A stretch of 64,000 nucleotides of DNA from Bacillota bacterium (GTDB lineage: Bacteria; Bacillota; Clostridia; Tissierellales; Tissierellaceae): positions 218,164 to 282,163 of the forward strand of contig JAEWGC010000028.1 in NCBI GenBank assembly GCA_023388495.1, given 5' to 3'. This document shows, piece after piece, positions 8,996 to 18,051 of the stretch. A program made the position numbers and the translations under genes. Under the pieces are notes generated by a model. That model saw nothing but the letters and a program-made list of their open reading frames with translations. It had not been told where the DNA came from and ran no database searches. How positions within the stretch are numbered: the first letter of the stretch is position 1; each line of letters starts with the position of its first letter.

Positions 8996-11107
8996 ATGGA
9001 TATTTTAAAAGTACTTACTGATGAGTTTAAATTAAAGCCTTATCAGGTGAAAAATACAGTAGAATTACTAGATGAAGGGAATACCATACCTTTTATAGCT
9101 AGATATAGAAAGGAACAAACAGGGGAACTACAAGACGTTGTTATTAGAGAGTTATCAAATAGGCTAACATATTTAAGAAACTTAGAGGCAAGAAAAGAAG
9201 AAGTTATAAGATTAATTGATGAGCAAGGAAAGCTCACAGAAGAATTAAGAAAAGATATTATAGCTTCAGAAACTCTACAAAGAATAGACGATTTATATAG
9301 GCCATTTAGACCAAAGAGAAGAACTAGAGCTACTATTGCTAAAGAAAAAGGACTAGATCCACTTGCAGAGATTATAATAGATCAAACTCTAGATAAGGAA
9401 GAGTTTACAAAAACAGTAATGAGTTTTATCGATGAAGAAAAGGGAGTAAATAATGAAGAAGAGGTATTGGCTGGAGCTATGGATATTATTGCAGAAATAG
9501 TATCTGACGATGCTGACAATAGAGAAATTATCAAGAAAATAATAAATGATAAAGGAATTATTATAACAGAAGCAGTAGATAAAGAAGAAAAAACTGTTTA
9601 CGAGATGTATTATGATTATAAGGAGCCAGTTAAATCCATTGCAAATCATAGAATACTAGCTATAAATAGGGGAGAAAAAGATAAGAAGCTAAAAGTGACC
9701 TTAAATATAGATGGTATTGATTTAGTAGGGTTGTTAGCTGATAGGTTCATAAAGGACAAAAATAAAGATACAGCTAGCTTTATAGAAAAAGCAGTAGAAG
9801 ATGGATTCAAGAGACTATTATTTCCTTCAATAGAGAGAGAAATAAGAAATAATCTAACAGAGAGAGCTGAAGAGGAAGCTATAAAGGTATTTGCTTTAAA
9901 CTTAAAACCACTAATTATGCAACCACCTATTAAGGGAAAGACTGTAATGGCTATAGACCCAGGTTTTAGAACTGGATGTAAGGTTGCCGTAGTAGACGAG
10001 ACTGGTAAAATGCTTGACTATATTACAGTCTATCCTACAGAGCCTCAAAATAAAGTTGAAGAAACAAAGGTTAAACTAAAGGAGTTAATAAATAGATATA
10101 ATGTTAACATTATATCTATAGGAAATGGTACAGCATCTAGGGAAACTGAAATGGTAGTGGCTGAAATGCTAAAGGAAGTAGATAAAGAAGTTTCATATAT
10201 TATAGTAAGTGAGGCAGGAGCGTCAATCTATTCAGCATCAGAGGTAGGAATAAAAGAATTCCCTGATTTAGATGTATCCATTAGAGGAGCAGTATCCATT
10301 GGAAGAAGGTTACAAGACCCTATGGCAGAGCTTGTGAAGATTGAGCCAAGACATATTGGTGTAGGACAGTATCAACATGATTTGAACCAAGGGAAGCTTG
10401 ATGAAGCCCTTACAGGAGTGGTAGAAGATTGTGTAAATAGTGTAGGAGTAGATTTAAATACTGCAAGTCCATCTTTACTTAAATATGTAGCTGGAATATC
10501 CACTAGAGTTGCAAATAGTTTAGTTAATCATAGAGAAGAAAAAGGTAAATTCACCAATAGAAAAGAACTTCTTAAAGTAAAGGGTTTAGGAGAAAAGACT
10601 TTTGTTCAATGTGCAGGGTTCCTGCGTATTCCTGGAGGTGAAAACCCATTGGATAATACTGGAGTCCATCCAGAATCTTATGAGGTAGCAGAAAAATTAC
10701 TTAAGATGGACTACACTAAAGATGAAATAGAAAAGGTATCTAAGGAATTAAACATTGGTATTCCAACTCTTGAAGATATAATAAAGGAACTTGAAAAACC
10801 AGGAAGAGATCCAAGAGATGAGATGCCAAAGCCTATTTTAAGGCAAGACGTACTTAAAATAGAGGATTTAAAACCAGATATGGTACTAAATGGTACAGTA
10901 AGAAATGTAGTAGACTTTGGTGCCTTTGTTGACATAGGTGTAAAAGAAGACGGACTAGTCCATATATCTCAGCTTTCAAATAAATTTGTCAAACATCCTA
11001 AGGAAGTTGTTAAGGTAGGAGATATAGTAAAGGTTAAAATAGTAGAGGTAGACAAAGAAAGAGGAAGAATTGGGCTAAGTATGAGAATTGACAATGAAAA
11101 GATGTAG
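8996..11107 (+). CDS. tex: Tex family RNA-binding transcriptional accessory protein
   Basis: Tex proteins are cytoplasmic nucleic-acid-binding factors that affect transcription. The 703-residue product has the Tex N-terminal helical domain (FIARYRKEQTGELQDVVIRE), the YqgF/RNase-H-like fold (VMAIDPGFRTGCKVAVVDETG), helix-hairpin-helix motifs (NSLVNHREEKGKFTNRKEL, VKGLGEKTFVQCAGFLRI) and a C-terminal S1 domain (VVDFGAFVDIGVKEDGLVHI). Length is a little shorter than E. coli Tex. GAAGGAGAAG precedes the ATG. It appears to be a single-gene unit. Confidence 0.96.
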   Translation: MDILKVLTDEFKLKPYQVKNTVELLDEGNTIPFIARYRKEQTGELQDVVIRELSNRLTYLRNLEARKEEVIRLIDEQGKLTEELRKDIIASETLQRIDDLYRPFRPKRRTRATIAKEKGLDPLAEIIIDQTLDKEEFTKTVMSFIDEEKGVNNEEEVLAGAMDIIAEIVSDDADNREIIKKIINDKGIIITEAVDKEEKTVYEMYYDYKEPVKSIANHRILAINRGEKDKKLKVTLNIDGIDLVGLLADRFIKDKNKDTASFIEKAVEDGFKRLLFPSIEREIRNNLTERAEEEAIKVFALNLKPLIMQPPIKGKTVMAIDPGFRTGCKVAVVDETGKMLDYITVYPTEPQNKVEETKVKLKELINRYNVNIISIGNGTASRETEMVVAEMLKEVDKEVSYIIVSEAGASIYSASEVGIKEFPDLDVSIRGAVSIGRRLQDPMAELVKIEPRHIGVGQYQHDLNQGKLDEALTGVVEDCVNSVGVDLNTASPSLLKYVAGISTRVANSLVNHREEKGKFTNRKELLKVKGLGEKTFVQCAGFLRIPGGENPLDNTGVHPESYEVAEKLLKMDYTKDEIEKVSKELNIGIPTLEDIIKELEKPGRDPRDEMPKPILRQDVLKIEDLKPDMVLNGTVRNVVDFGAFVDIGVKEDGLVHISQLSNKFVKHPKEVVKVGDIVKVKIVEVDKERGRIGLSMRIDNEKM

Positions 11108-11203
11108 GGGCAAGCTTTGTTTGCTTATAAAAAAACATTGAATAATCAAAACATTAAATATATAATATTGTTTAGGGTAACGAAATAAAAGGAGGGAATT
11201 TTA

Positions 11204-12361
11204 GTGATATTTATTAAAAACGGTACAATATACACTATGGCAGGAGATGTTATAGAAAATGGTTCAATACTTGTAAAAGAGGGTAAGATAGTAGAAGTAG
11301 GAAAAGATATTATTGCTCCATTAGATGCAAAGGTAATTGATGCAGAAGGTAAAATTGTAACTCCAGGATTTATTGATGCTCATTGTCATTTAGGTATGTG
11401 GGAAGAAGGTATTGGCTTTGAAGGTAGTGACGGAAACGAAATGACAGATCCAGTAACACCACAAATGAGAGCTATTGATGCAATTAATCCAATGGATATT
11501 TCCTTTAGAGAAGCCTATGAGGGTGGAGTGACTACAGCTGTAACTGGTCCAGGAAGCGCTAATGTAATTGGTGGTACTTTTGTAGCTATAAAAACTTATG
11601 GAAATAGAATAGATGATATGATAATAAAGAATCCTATTGCTATGAAAATAGCCTTTGGTGAAAATCCAAAGAGAGTATATGAAGCTCAAAGGAAATCTCC
11701 TATGACTAGAATGGCTACAGCTGCAATACTTAGAGATACTCTATTTAAAGCAAAAACTTATTTGGAAAAGAAAGAAAGAGCAGAAGAACCTTCAAAGATG
11801 CCTGATTATGATATAAAGATGGAGTCATTGATACCAGTTCTTAAGAAGGAAATCCCTCTAAAGGCTCATGCTCATAGAGCTGATGATATATTTACAGCTC
11901 TTAGAATAGCTAAGGAATTTGATGTTGATATTACATTAGACCACTGTACGGAAGGCCATTTAATAGCTGACCAATTGGCTAAAGAGGGAAAAGATGCCAT
12001 AGTAGGGCCAACATTTGGAAATAGATCAAAATTTGAATTACAAAATAAATCATTTGATACTCCTAGAGTCCTAGTAGAGGCAGGGGTAAAAATAGCAATA
12101 ACTACAGATTCTCCAGTAATACCTTTACAGCATCTACCATTATGTGCAGGGCTTGCTCACAATGCAGGACTTCCTGAAATGGAAGCATTTAAGGCTATTA
12201 CAATAAATGCAGCTGAAATAGTTGGTTTACAAGATAGAATAGGAAGTATAGAAGTAGGAAAGGATGCAGATATTGTTATATTTGATGGTCATCCACTAAA
12301 GGATATAGATTGTAAGACTTATGCTACAATAATTAATGGAGAAATAGTTTATAAAAGATAA
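11204..12361 (+). CDS. Metal-dependent amidohydrolase (imidazolonepropionase-like)
   Basis: A 385-residue member of the amidohydrolase superfamily. It shows the beta-sandwich N terminus (GTIYTMAGDVIENGSILVKE), the metal motif DAHCHLGMWEEG, further ligands in KAHAHRADDI and TLDHCTEGHL, the conserved aspartate in ITTDSPVIPLQHL, and the C-terminal VGKDADIVIFDGHPL. These cytosolic enzymes hydrolyse cyclic amides or related bonds; the imidazolonepropionase-like subgroup often has unknown substrates. Start is GTG 11204 behind AAAGGAGGG. It stands alone, with a palindromic element downstream. Confidence 0.88.
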   Translation: MIFIKNGTIYTMAGDVIENGSILVKEGKIVEVGKDIIAPLDAKVIDAEGKIVTPGFIDAHCHLGMWEEGIGFEGSDGNEMTDPVTPQMRAIDAINPMDISFREAYEGGVTTAVTGPGSANVIGGTFVAIKTYGNRIDDMIIKNPIAMKIAFGENPKRVYEAQRKSPMTRMATAAILRDTLFKAKTYLEKKERAEEPSKMPDYDIKMESLIPVLKKEIPLKAHAHRADDIFTALRIAKEFDVDITLDHCTEGHLIADQLAKEGKDAIVGPTFGNRSKFELQNKSFDTPRVLVEAGVKIAITTDSPVIPLQHLPLCAGLAHNAGLPEMEAFKAITINAAEIVGLQDRIGSIEVGKDADIVIFDGHPLKDIDCKTYATIINGEIVYKR

Positions 12362-12514
12362 TTGACAATTGACAATGTACAATGGACAATAAAAAGAATA
12401 AAACATTAGAATCATTCTCTATGTTCAGGTGAGTAAGATCCAATATTGTTTTGCCTTGGATCTTGTGAGGAGGTTTATATTCAATTGAAAATTGTCAGCT
12501 GTCAATTGTCAATT
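12360..12514. repeat. Nested palindromic intergenic element
   Basis: Fifteen-base inverted arms AATTGACAATTGACA (12360-12374) and TGTCAATTGTCAATT (12500-12514) enclose an inner 8-bp stem, AAGATCCA (12435-12442) with TGGATCTT (12457-12464). The arm sequence is itself internally repetitive. A single related arm, CAATTGTCAATTG, recurs at 41301-41313. No gene is likely inside. It resembles small dispersed repeats rather than a terminator. Confidence 0.6.
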
Positions 12515-12535
12515 GAACGAAAGGTTGGTGTTTAT

Positions 12536-13657
12536 ATGAAACTAGGATTTATAGTTAACCCTATTGCTGGTATGGGAGGGAGAGTAGGGTTAAAAGGTAC
12601 AGATGGACCAGAGATTTTGGAAAAGGCTAGAAATCTGGGAGCAGTACCTGAATCACCAAATAAGGCAAAAAAGGCCTTAGAGATTTTATTACCTCTCAAG
12701 GATAAATTAGAGATATATACTTATCCAGGAGCTATGGGTGAAGATGAAGCACTTGATCTAGGATTTAAACCAATAGTGTTAGGACAGGATAATGATAAAT
12801 TTGGACCTGAAAATACAGAAGAAGCTGCAAAAAAAATGATTGAAAATGGAGTGGATTTAATCCTTTTTGCTGGTGGAGATGGGACAGCTAGAAATATTTA
12901 TTCTGCCATTGGTACAAAAGTGCCAGTTGTAGGGGTACCAGCAGGAGTTAAAATACATTCTGGAGTCTATGCAAATCATCCAAAGGCAGCAGGAGAAATT
13001 GCCTTTAAATATCTCCAAGCTGAACATATGGAAACAATAGAAGCTGAGGTAATGGATATAGATGAAGATGCCTTTAGAGAAGGAATAGTTACAGCAAGAC
13101 TATACGGATATATGAGGATTCCATTAGAGCCGCAACTAATTCAAACAACTAAATCAGGTGGTGGAATGGGTTCTGAGGAAGAAGCCTTAAATGGAATTGC
13201 TGATAGAATTATTGAGGAAATGGAAGAAGAACCAGATACCTTCTTTATAATAGGCTCTGGAACTTCTATTAGACCTATTATGGAAAACCTAAATCTACCT
13301 AATACTTTACTGGGAATAGATATAGTAAGGAATAAAGAGTTAATTGCCTCCGATGTAAATGAAAAGCAAATTCTAGATATAATAGGGAACTATAAGGCTA
13401 AGATAGTAGTTACTGTCATAGGAGGCCAAGGTTATATCTTTGGAAGAGGCAATCAACAGATCAGTGCAGAGGTCATTAAAAAAGTAGGAAAAGAAAATAT
13501 CCGAATAGTTGCACCTAAGAGTAAAATTTTAGCTCTAGAGGGGCGTCCACTTTTAGTTGATACTGGAAATGAAGAGGTAAATAGCATGTTCAATGGATAT
13601 ATGAAGGTACTTAATACCTATTACTCTGAATCCATAGAAAAGGTAGAAGGACTATAA
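12536..13657 (+). CDS. ATP-NAD kinase family protein
   Basis: The N terminus (MKLGFIVNPIAGMGGRVGLKG) and the motif FAGGDGTARNIYSAIG place it in the NAD kinase/diacylglycerol kinase-like fold, with the GGDGT nucleotide-binding loop near residue 110. The conserved VVGVPAGVKIHSGVYA and the C-terminal VTVIGGQGYIFGRGNQQIS fit the COG3199 group of predicted ATP-NAD kinases, about 370 residues, distinct from canonical NadK. The substrate in this subgroup is unsettled. An upstream ATG at 12446 is in frame but would translate through the palindromic element, so ATG 12536 is chosen. Confidence 0.88.
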   Translation: MKLGFIVNPIAGMGGRVGLKGTDGPEILEKARNLGAVPESPNKAKKALEILLPLKDKLEIYTYPGAMGEDEALDLGFKPIVLGQDNDKFGPENTEEAAKKMIENGVDLILFAGGDGTARNIYSAIGTKVPVVGVPAGVKIHSGVYANHPKAAGEIAFKYLQAEHMETIEAEVMDIDEDAFREGIVTARLYGYMRIPLEPQLIQTTKSGGGMGSEEEALNGIADRIIEEMEEEPDTFFIIGSGTSIRPIMENLNLPNTLLGIDIVRNKELIASDVNEKQILDIIGNYKAKIVVTVIGGQGYIFGRGNQQISAEVIKKVGKENIRIVAPKSKILALEGRPLLVDTGNEEVNSMFNGYMKVLNTYYSESIEKVEGL

Positions 13658-13718
13658 AAGAGTTAATTTCATTCCTGATGAAACCATGGTATAATTAAAC
13701 CTAAAGGTGGTGGAAATA

Positions 13719-14066
13719 TTGGATAATGAGTTAAGGGATATGCTTACTAGGCTTTTAGAAGGGCAAACTAGGCTTGAAACAGAAATAAGAAATAATTCTA
13801 TTAAAATAGAAGATGTTGAAAAGAAAATAAATATAATTGCAGAAGTACAAACAGCACATAAAGAACAAAATGAACGAAATTTAAATAATATACTACAAGA
13901 GCAGAATAATACAAATTCATTACTTACAAGTTCATTAAAACTTGTTTCTGATAATGTAGTAGAAGTTAAGCAAGATATACAAGAGCTAAAAGAAAAATTT
14001 GATAAGGTTGAGAAAGTAACGATGCAAAATACTTATGATGTGGCTTACTTGAAATCAGTAAAATAA
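13719..14066 (+). CDS. Small coiled-coil protein of unknown function
   Basis: The product of about 115 residues is soluble and almost entirely helical, with heptad-like spacing through RLETEIRNNSIKIEDVEKK and the C-terminal VVEVKQDIQELKEKFDKVEK. No enzyme motif or membrane segment is visible. A TATAAT at 13690-13695 and AAAGGTGG at 13703-13710 precede it; the TTG at 13719 has the right spacing, while the GTG codons at 13707/13710 overlap the ribosome site. It is oriented with its neighbours but separated from ribU by the FMN riboswitch promoter. Confidence 0.65.
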   Translation: MDNELRDMLTRLLEGQTRLETEIRNNSIKIEDVEKKINIIAEVQTAHKEQNERNLNNILQEQNNTNSLLTSSLKLVSDNVVEVKQDIQELKEKFDKVEKVTMQNTYDVAYLKSVK

Positions 14067-14094
14067 ATGCATGAAGTTTTTACTTTAAAAGTAC

Positions 14095-14123
14095 TTGACA
14101 TTACTAATACCCATGAATATAAT
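14095..14123 (+). promoter_or_regulatory. Sigma-A promoter of the ribU transcript
   Basis: Exact consensus TTGACA (14095-14100), 17-base spacer, TATAAT (14118-14123), just upstream of the FMN riboswitch. Confidence 0.9.
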
Positions 14124-14136
14124 TGAATTAAGATAT

Positions 14137-14248
14137 ATCTTCAGGGGGAGGTGCAATTCCTCACCGGCGGTAAAGCCCGCGAGCCGATAAATTCGGTTGA
14201 CTTGGTTAGATTCCAAGGCCGACAGTTATAGTCTGGATGGAAGAAGAT
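14137..14248 (+). promoter_or_regulatory. FMN riboswitch (RFN element)
   Basis: Closing stem ATCTTC (14137-14142) with GAAGAT (14243-14248). Inside are the highly conserved RFN segments CCTCACCGGCGGTAAAGCCC, GCGAGCC and GCCGACAGTTATAGTCTGGA. FMN binding is known to favour a downstream terminator or to mask the ribosome site. Position before ribU shows that it shuts down riboflavin uptake when FMN is plentiful. Confidence 0.97.
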
Positions 14249-14285
14249 GTAGTAGACTTAAATTATTTGACTAGTCTATTTTTGA

Positions 14286-14310
14286 CCCCGAAGATTTTCT
14301 TCGGGGTTAT
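14286..14310 (+). terminator. Regulatory terminator of the FMN riboswitch
   Basis: Nine-base stem CCCCGAAGA (14286-14294) with TCTTCGGGG (14298-14306), three-base loop, then TTATT. It lies between aptamer and ribU, so it is the probable expression platform. Confidence 0.8.
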
Positions 14311-14348
14311 TCTATATCCCGAGAAAATAAAAATTTTGGAGGGATTTT

Positions 14349-14957
14349 ATGTACACATTAAGTAAAGAACACTGGAATACTAAAACTATGGTGAAGATTT
14401 CAGTACTTGGAGTAATTTCATTTATTCTAATGTTTTTTGAGCTTCCAATGCCATTTCTAGCACCAACATTTATGAAGATTGATATTAGTGATTTACCAGC
14501 TCTAATTGGCTCCTTTGCAATAGGACCTATGGCTGGTGTTATAATTCAGCTTCTAAAAAATGTATTAAATGTTTTAATTGAAGGAACAACAACTGGCGGA
14601 GTAGGAGAATTGGCTAACTTTGTAGTGGGTTCTGCATTTGCATATACAGCAGGATTTGTATATTACAAAAATAAGACTTTTGGTAGAGCAGTAGCAGGAC
14701 TTTTAATAGGAACTGTAACTATGACTATAGTAATTACTTTAGCTAATTATTTTGTAATGTTTCCTTTCTATGCTAAGTTATTTGGAATGGAGATACAAAC
14801 CCTTGTAGACATGGGAGCTGCAATAAATAAGAATATAACAGATTTAAAATCTATGATGTTAATTTCAGTAGTACCTTTCAATTTAATAAAGGGAATAATG
14901 TTAACGGCTTTAACATTATTAATATATAAAAGAGTATCACCGATACTTCATAAATAA
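14349..14957 (+). CDS. ribU: Riboflavin ECF transporter S component RibU
   Basis: A 202-residue membrane protein with about six hydrophobic segments. The N-terminal signature LGVISFILMFFELPMPFL, followed by FMKIDISDLPALIGSFAIGP, is typical of RibU S components that bind riboflavin and dock to the shared EcfAA'T energising module. Control by the FMN riboswitch agrees. TTGGAGGG precedes the ATG. Its last 11 codons and the bases after them are copied 7.3 kb downstream at 22258-22303. Confidence 0.95.
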   Translation: MYTLSKEHWNTKTMVKISVLGVISFILMFFELPMPFLAPTFMKIDISDLPALIGSFAIGPMAGVIIQLLKNVLNVLIEGTTTGGVGELANFVVGSAFAYTAGFVYYKNKTFGRAVAGLLIGTVTMTIVITLANYFVMFPFYAKLFGMEIQTLVDMGAAINKNITDLKSMMLISVVPFNLIKGIMLTALTLLIYKRVSPILHK

Positions 14958-14962
14958 AAAAT
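14917..14962 (+). repeat. 46-bp direct repeat, left copy (ribU 3' end)
   Basis: These 46 bases, spanning the last ribU codons, stop and following A-rich bases, recur at 22258-22303 with a single mismatch (G at 14942 versus A at 22283). The pair encloses the ABC/XRE region. It resembles the duplicated ends left by site-specific integration at the 3' end of a gene. Confidence 0.85.
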
Positions 14963-14993
14963 TGATAGAGAATATTCTCTATCAATTTTTTTA
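14957..14993. terminator. Terminator after ribU
   Basis: A perfect palindrome at 14961-14986 (13-bp arms) flanked by A-run and T-run, able to act on both strands. Confidence 0.85.
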
Positions 14994-15102
14994 TAACGAA
15001 TAGGAAAGTTCTACTTCTTTTCTGTTTTAATTCAGGAACTTTCCGCAAATGAGTTTCAAAAAAGGCTTCCTTTAGACGCTTCTCTAGAAGCCTTTTTTAT
15101 AA
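14991..15102 (+). repeat. Structured intergenic repeat, copy 1
   Basis: Two hairpins linked by GCAAATGAGTTTCAA: first GGAAAGTTC/GAACTTTCC (15003-15054), then AAAAAGGCTTC/GAAGCCTTTTT (about 15059-15097). Both hairpins and the linker recur in two tandem copies at 31562-31772, where the second stem has different bases but keeps pairing. The second hairpin ends in T residues and could also terminate transcription. It is not matched to any RNA family known to me. Confidence 0.7.
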
Positions 15103-15114
15103 CTCAGATTTAGA

Positions 15115-16419
15115 TTATTTCTTTAATGAAAGCTCAAGGTATTTCTTTGATTTTTCGGAATATATATAAGCTTTTTCAAAATCCTTCAACAGTGAATACA
15201 TATGCGAATACGAATCATAGATAATTTGAAGTATATCAAAACGATTGGAGTCCTTTAATAAATCTTCCGACTTCCTTAGGCTGTCCTCGGCTTTGATATA
15301 ATCATTGATTCCAGTATAGCTCTTGCCCAAATTCATGTATATTCTAGCTTGGTCTACAGTTTTGATTTTATTTATATCAATTTCATCTACATATTCAATA
15401 GCCTTTGTATAATCACCCTTCTTAACAAGCAATTCCTGTATATCGGATTTTATAGTATTTACTTTTCTGATATCCTTAATCTCATCAAAATATTTTAGTG
15501 ATTCATTTAGATATTTGCTAGCATTATCAAAATCATTAATAATTAAATAATAGTTGCCAATGTTTTTTCCGCAGGATGCCTTGGAATCTAATTCACCTAA
15601 TGAATCATAAAATAGAATCGCCTTCTTAGTATAATCGATTGCCTGATTTAGATCATTTGTTCTTCTATACAAGATACCTAGAAGCATGTAAGTATCCCCA
15701 TAATTATAGAAACACTTATATTTCCTTGAAATATCTAAAACATGGTTTAAAATCTGAATTGATTCCTTATAATTATCCTGTTTGAATAAGGAGTAGCCTA
15801 GAGAAAAATATAGCTTTATCTCTAATAAGACATCATTGACATGTGACTTATCCAAGGCAGTAGTTGCTTTTCTAACATAGAATTCAGATTCTTTAAATCT
15901 GTTATTATTAAAGCCAATATTACTTCTATAGAAATAAGTATCAGCTAAAAAATAATAATCATTATAAGATTCTAAAACTTCAATAGACTTATCTAAGTAT
16001 TGGTTTGCTAGAACATAATTATTCAATTTAGTATTACACTTACCTAGAAGATACAAAAGACGTCCGTAGTATATCCCGCTAGCTTCTTCATCAACTGTTT
16101 TTAAGATCTGATTTATATAACTAATACATTTATCATATTCCATATCTTTAACTAAAAAAGAAGCATGTTCGAAACAAGCCTTGGAATCTTTATCGATACT
16201 TTGAGTTTGATCATAGTCATTATTTAAAAAATATGAAACTGGTTTGTTTAATCTTTCCGCTAGATATTTAATAGTTTTAATAGAAGGGGTAGCTACATCA
16301 GATTCGATTTTACTGAGCATATTTCTAGTAATAAAGTCTCCTGCTACATCCTGTTGAGTTAATCTTAAATCTAATCGTGCTTTTCTAATCTTTTTACCTA
16401 AAGTTAAATCATTCATCAT
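15115..16419 (-). CDS. XRE-family regulator with TPR repeats (RRNPP-like)
   Basis: The N-terminal 60 residues form an HTH_3 DNA-binding domain (LGKKIRKARLDLRLTQQDVA, then NMLSKIESDVATPSIKTIKYLAERL). The remaining 370 residues are tandem tetratricopeptide-like helical repeats, for example YGDTYMLLGILYRRTNDLNQ and YMNLGKSYTGINDYIKAEDS. This architecture is that of peptide-responsive RRNPP regulators (PlcR, Rgg and relatives), but no cognate peptide gene was recognised. Two consecutive ATG codons open the frame; the second (16416) has the better spacing from AGGGAG. A perfect palindrome lies just upstream, and the ABC operon is divergent. Confidence 0.88.
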   Translation of the reverse strand: MMNDLTLGKKIRKARLDLRLTQQDVAGDFITRNMLSKIESDVATPSIKTIKYLAERLNKPVSYFLNNDYDQTQSIDKDSKACFEHASFLVKDMEYDKCISYINQILKTVDEEASGIYYGRLLYLLGKCNTKLNNYVLANQYLDKSIEVLESYNDYYFLADTYFYRSNIGFNNNRFKESEFYVRKATTALDKSHVNDVLLEIKLYFSLGYSLFKQDNYKESIQILNHVLDISRKYKCFYNYGDTYMLLGILYRRTNDLNQAIDYTKKAILFYDSLGELDSKASCGKNIGNYYLIINDFDNASKYLNESLKYFDEIKDIRKVNTIKSDIQELLVKKGDYTKAIEYVDEIDINKIKTVDQARIYMNLGKSYTGINDYIKAEDSLRKSEDLLKDSNRFDILQIIYDSYSHMYSLLKDFEKAYIYSEKSKKYLELSLKK

Positions 16420-16432
16420 ATCGCTCCCTAAA

Positions 16433-16447
16433 GTGAATAATATTCAC
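16433..16447. promoter_or_regulatory. Palindromic operator before the XRE/TPR gene
   Basis: GTGAATAATATTCAC is a perfect 15-base palindrome with a central A/T, 13 bases upstream of the regulator start. Its placement between the divergent regulator and the ABC operon suggests autoregulation by the XRE protein; that is inference. Confidence 0.6.
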
Positions 16448-16533
16448 TATTAAGAATAGCATATAGAGAGTGATATTACAAGAGTTAGTAGTATGATGAT
16501 ATCTAAGTTTTGGAAATATTTAACAGAGAGGGA

Positions 16534-16562
16534 TTGACAATCATCTAGGGGTGAATTAAAAT
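16534..16562 (+). promoter_or_regulatory. Sigma-A promoter of the ABC operon
   Basis: TTGACA (16534-16539), 17-base spacer, TAAAAT (16557-16562), 116 bases before the first permease gene. The long leader carries the minor frames noted among the rejected items. Confidence 0.7.
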
Positions 16563-16678
16563 TACAATAAGGTGACACGAACATATTGTAAAGGGGAGGG
16601 TAAATGTAATGAAAAGGTTATTTTGAATTTCTTAATGAGTGCACCCCAACAAGGCGAGAATTACGAAAGGAGGGCAAA

Positions 16679-18004
16679 ATGAATATAATATTCAAAGAAG
16701 ATTTAATGAAAAAAATAAAAAGTCCAGTAACCTGGGGCTTAATAATTGTTATCTTATTTATGTCGTATATTGGTGTCAAATCTGAAACAGATAAAAGAAA
16801 GATGGGAGCCTATGCTTATGGAGAGCGTTCTCTTTATGAAACCTCAGGAGAAGTACTCTTTGGAGAATTTGATGAAGAAACTAAAGAATCTTGGGATAGA
16901 CGAACTCATGATATCCTAATTGAGGTTCATAATAGGTTGGTTAAATATTATAAAAAAGATTCCCCAAACTTTTCAAAAGCTTCAGCTTTTAGCTCTATAA
17001 TAAGTGCTAACCTTATGGTAGGTCCAAATAATCCCAATCCATTTCTTAACAAAATGTTAAAAGAGAAATCCCTAGAAATATGGGATGAAGTAAGTGATGG
17101 AATAAATTATGAAGATGTTAATTTTACGAGAACAGGAGCTAAATATCCACTTGAGCAATTATTAATTCATACGCTACATGCAAAAGTACAATACTATTTT
17201 TACAAAAATAATATAAATCTTTTTATTGATACATACAGCAATATAGAATTTACATATAGATTCTTAATTACAGTTCTTCCAATTTTGATTATTATAGTTG
17301 GAATAATAATTAATTACAATAATATCAATAAAGAGGTCAAAGAAGGGAGTGCAAAGCTGGTATTAACTCAGTCTATTCAGAGATGGAAATATTACTTAGG
17401 CAAATACTTCTCAGGAGTCATCACTGTCCTATTTATAATCCTGGTTCCTATGATAATCGTCAACATAGCAATGGGTATAAAAGATGGATTTCAGTCTTTA
17501 AATTATCCAATTCTATATGATAAACAAGGATTAACAAGATTCTTTCCGTCTTTTAATTATATTGAAAAGGCTAATGAACTGTTTGGAGAACGATTAGCGG
17601 GGATTAGTAATGTTCCTCGTATGCCTATATCAAAAGAAACATTTGTGACCCAAAGAAACATAAATATAATTCCATACTACCAATATATACTTCTAACCCT
17701 TGGTTTTATAATATTATTTGTACTATTTTTAGTAGCATTTGTTCAATTATTTTCTTCGTTGATTAACAATCAAATTCTTAGCATTGCTGTAAGTATAGGT
17801 TTATATGGAGGGATGTATTTATGGGGGCAAAGGTATTTGGTAGAGAGGAACTATAATGTAAATCCTTTCACCATGAACAATAGTGCCAGAATTGTGGCGG
17901 GAACGCAAAATGCAACTATGTTAACTGTGGCCATTGTTCTTATACTATCAACTATTATACTGTTAGCTATAGGTTTAAGATATTTTAAGAAAAAAAGTAT
18001 ATGA
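16679..18004 (+). CDS. ABC-2 type transporter permease
   Basis: A 441-residue membrane protein: one N-terminal segment (WGLIIVILFMSYIGV), an extracytoplasmic domain of about 170 residues, then five hydrophobic segments starting at FLITVLPILIIIVGIIINY, with the ABC-2 permease pattern INKEVKEGSAKLVLTQSIQRWKYYLGKY after it. Such proteins pair with an ATPase of the BcrA type, here encoded at 20090. A strong AAAGGAGGG precedes the ATG. The substrate is unknown; regulated export or peptide immunity is plausible from the operon. Confidence 0.82.
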   Translation: MNIIFKEDLMKKIKSPVTWGLIIVILFMSYIGVKSETDKRKMGAYAYGERSLYETSGEVLFGEFDEETKESWDRRTHDILIEVHNRLVKYYKKDSPNFSKASAFSSIISANLMVGPNNPNPFLNKMLKEKSLEIWDEVSDGINYEDVNFTRTGAKYPLEQLLIHTLHAKVQYYFYKNNINLFIDTYSNIEFTYRFLITVLPILIIIVGIIINYNNINKEVKEGSAKLVLTQSIQRWKYYLGKYFSGVITVLFIILVPMIIVNIAMGIKDGFQSLNYPILYDKQGLTRFFPSFNYIEKANELFGERLAGISNVPRMPISKETFVTQRNINIIPYYQYILLTLGFIILFVLFLVAFVQLFSSLINNQILSIAVSIGLYGGMYLWGQRYLVERNYNVNPFTMNNSARIVAGTQNATMLTVAIVLILSTIILLAIGLRYFKKKSI

Positions 18005-18051
18005 TTTATTGAGGTAATGTAAATTAAGAGTACCATAGGGGGAATGCATTC

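Noticed and set aside
11108..11203. Terminator after tex (GCAA/TTTGC hairpin followed by A-rich sequence).
   Set aside because: The stem is very short and there is no T-run.
14991..15102. CRISPR array or riboswitch at the structured repeats.
   Set aside because: Copies are not separated by uniform spacers, no cas genes are present, and the conserved parts match no riboswitch known to me.
16607..16682. Tiny frames MKRLF (16610-16627) and MSAPQQGENYERRAK (16635-16682) before the first ABC permease, possible signalling peptide for the TPR regulator.
   Set aside because: The first has a good ribosome site but only five codons; the second has no ribosome site. Neither resembles RRNPP-type pro-peptides with an export signal.
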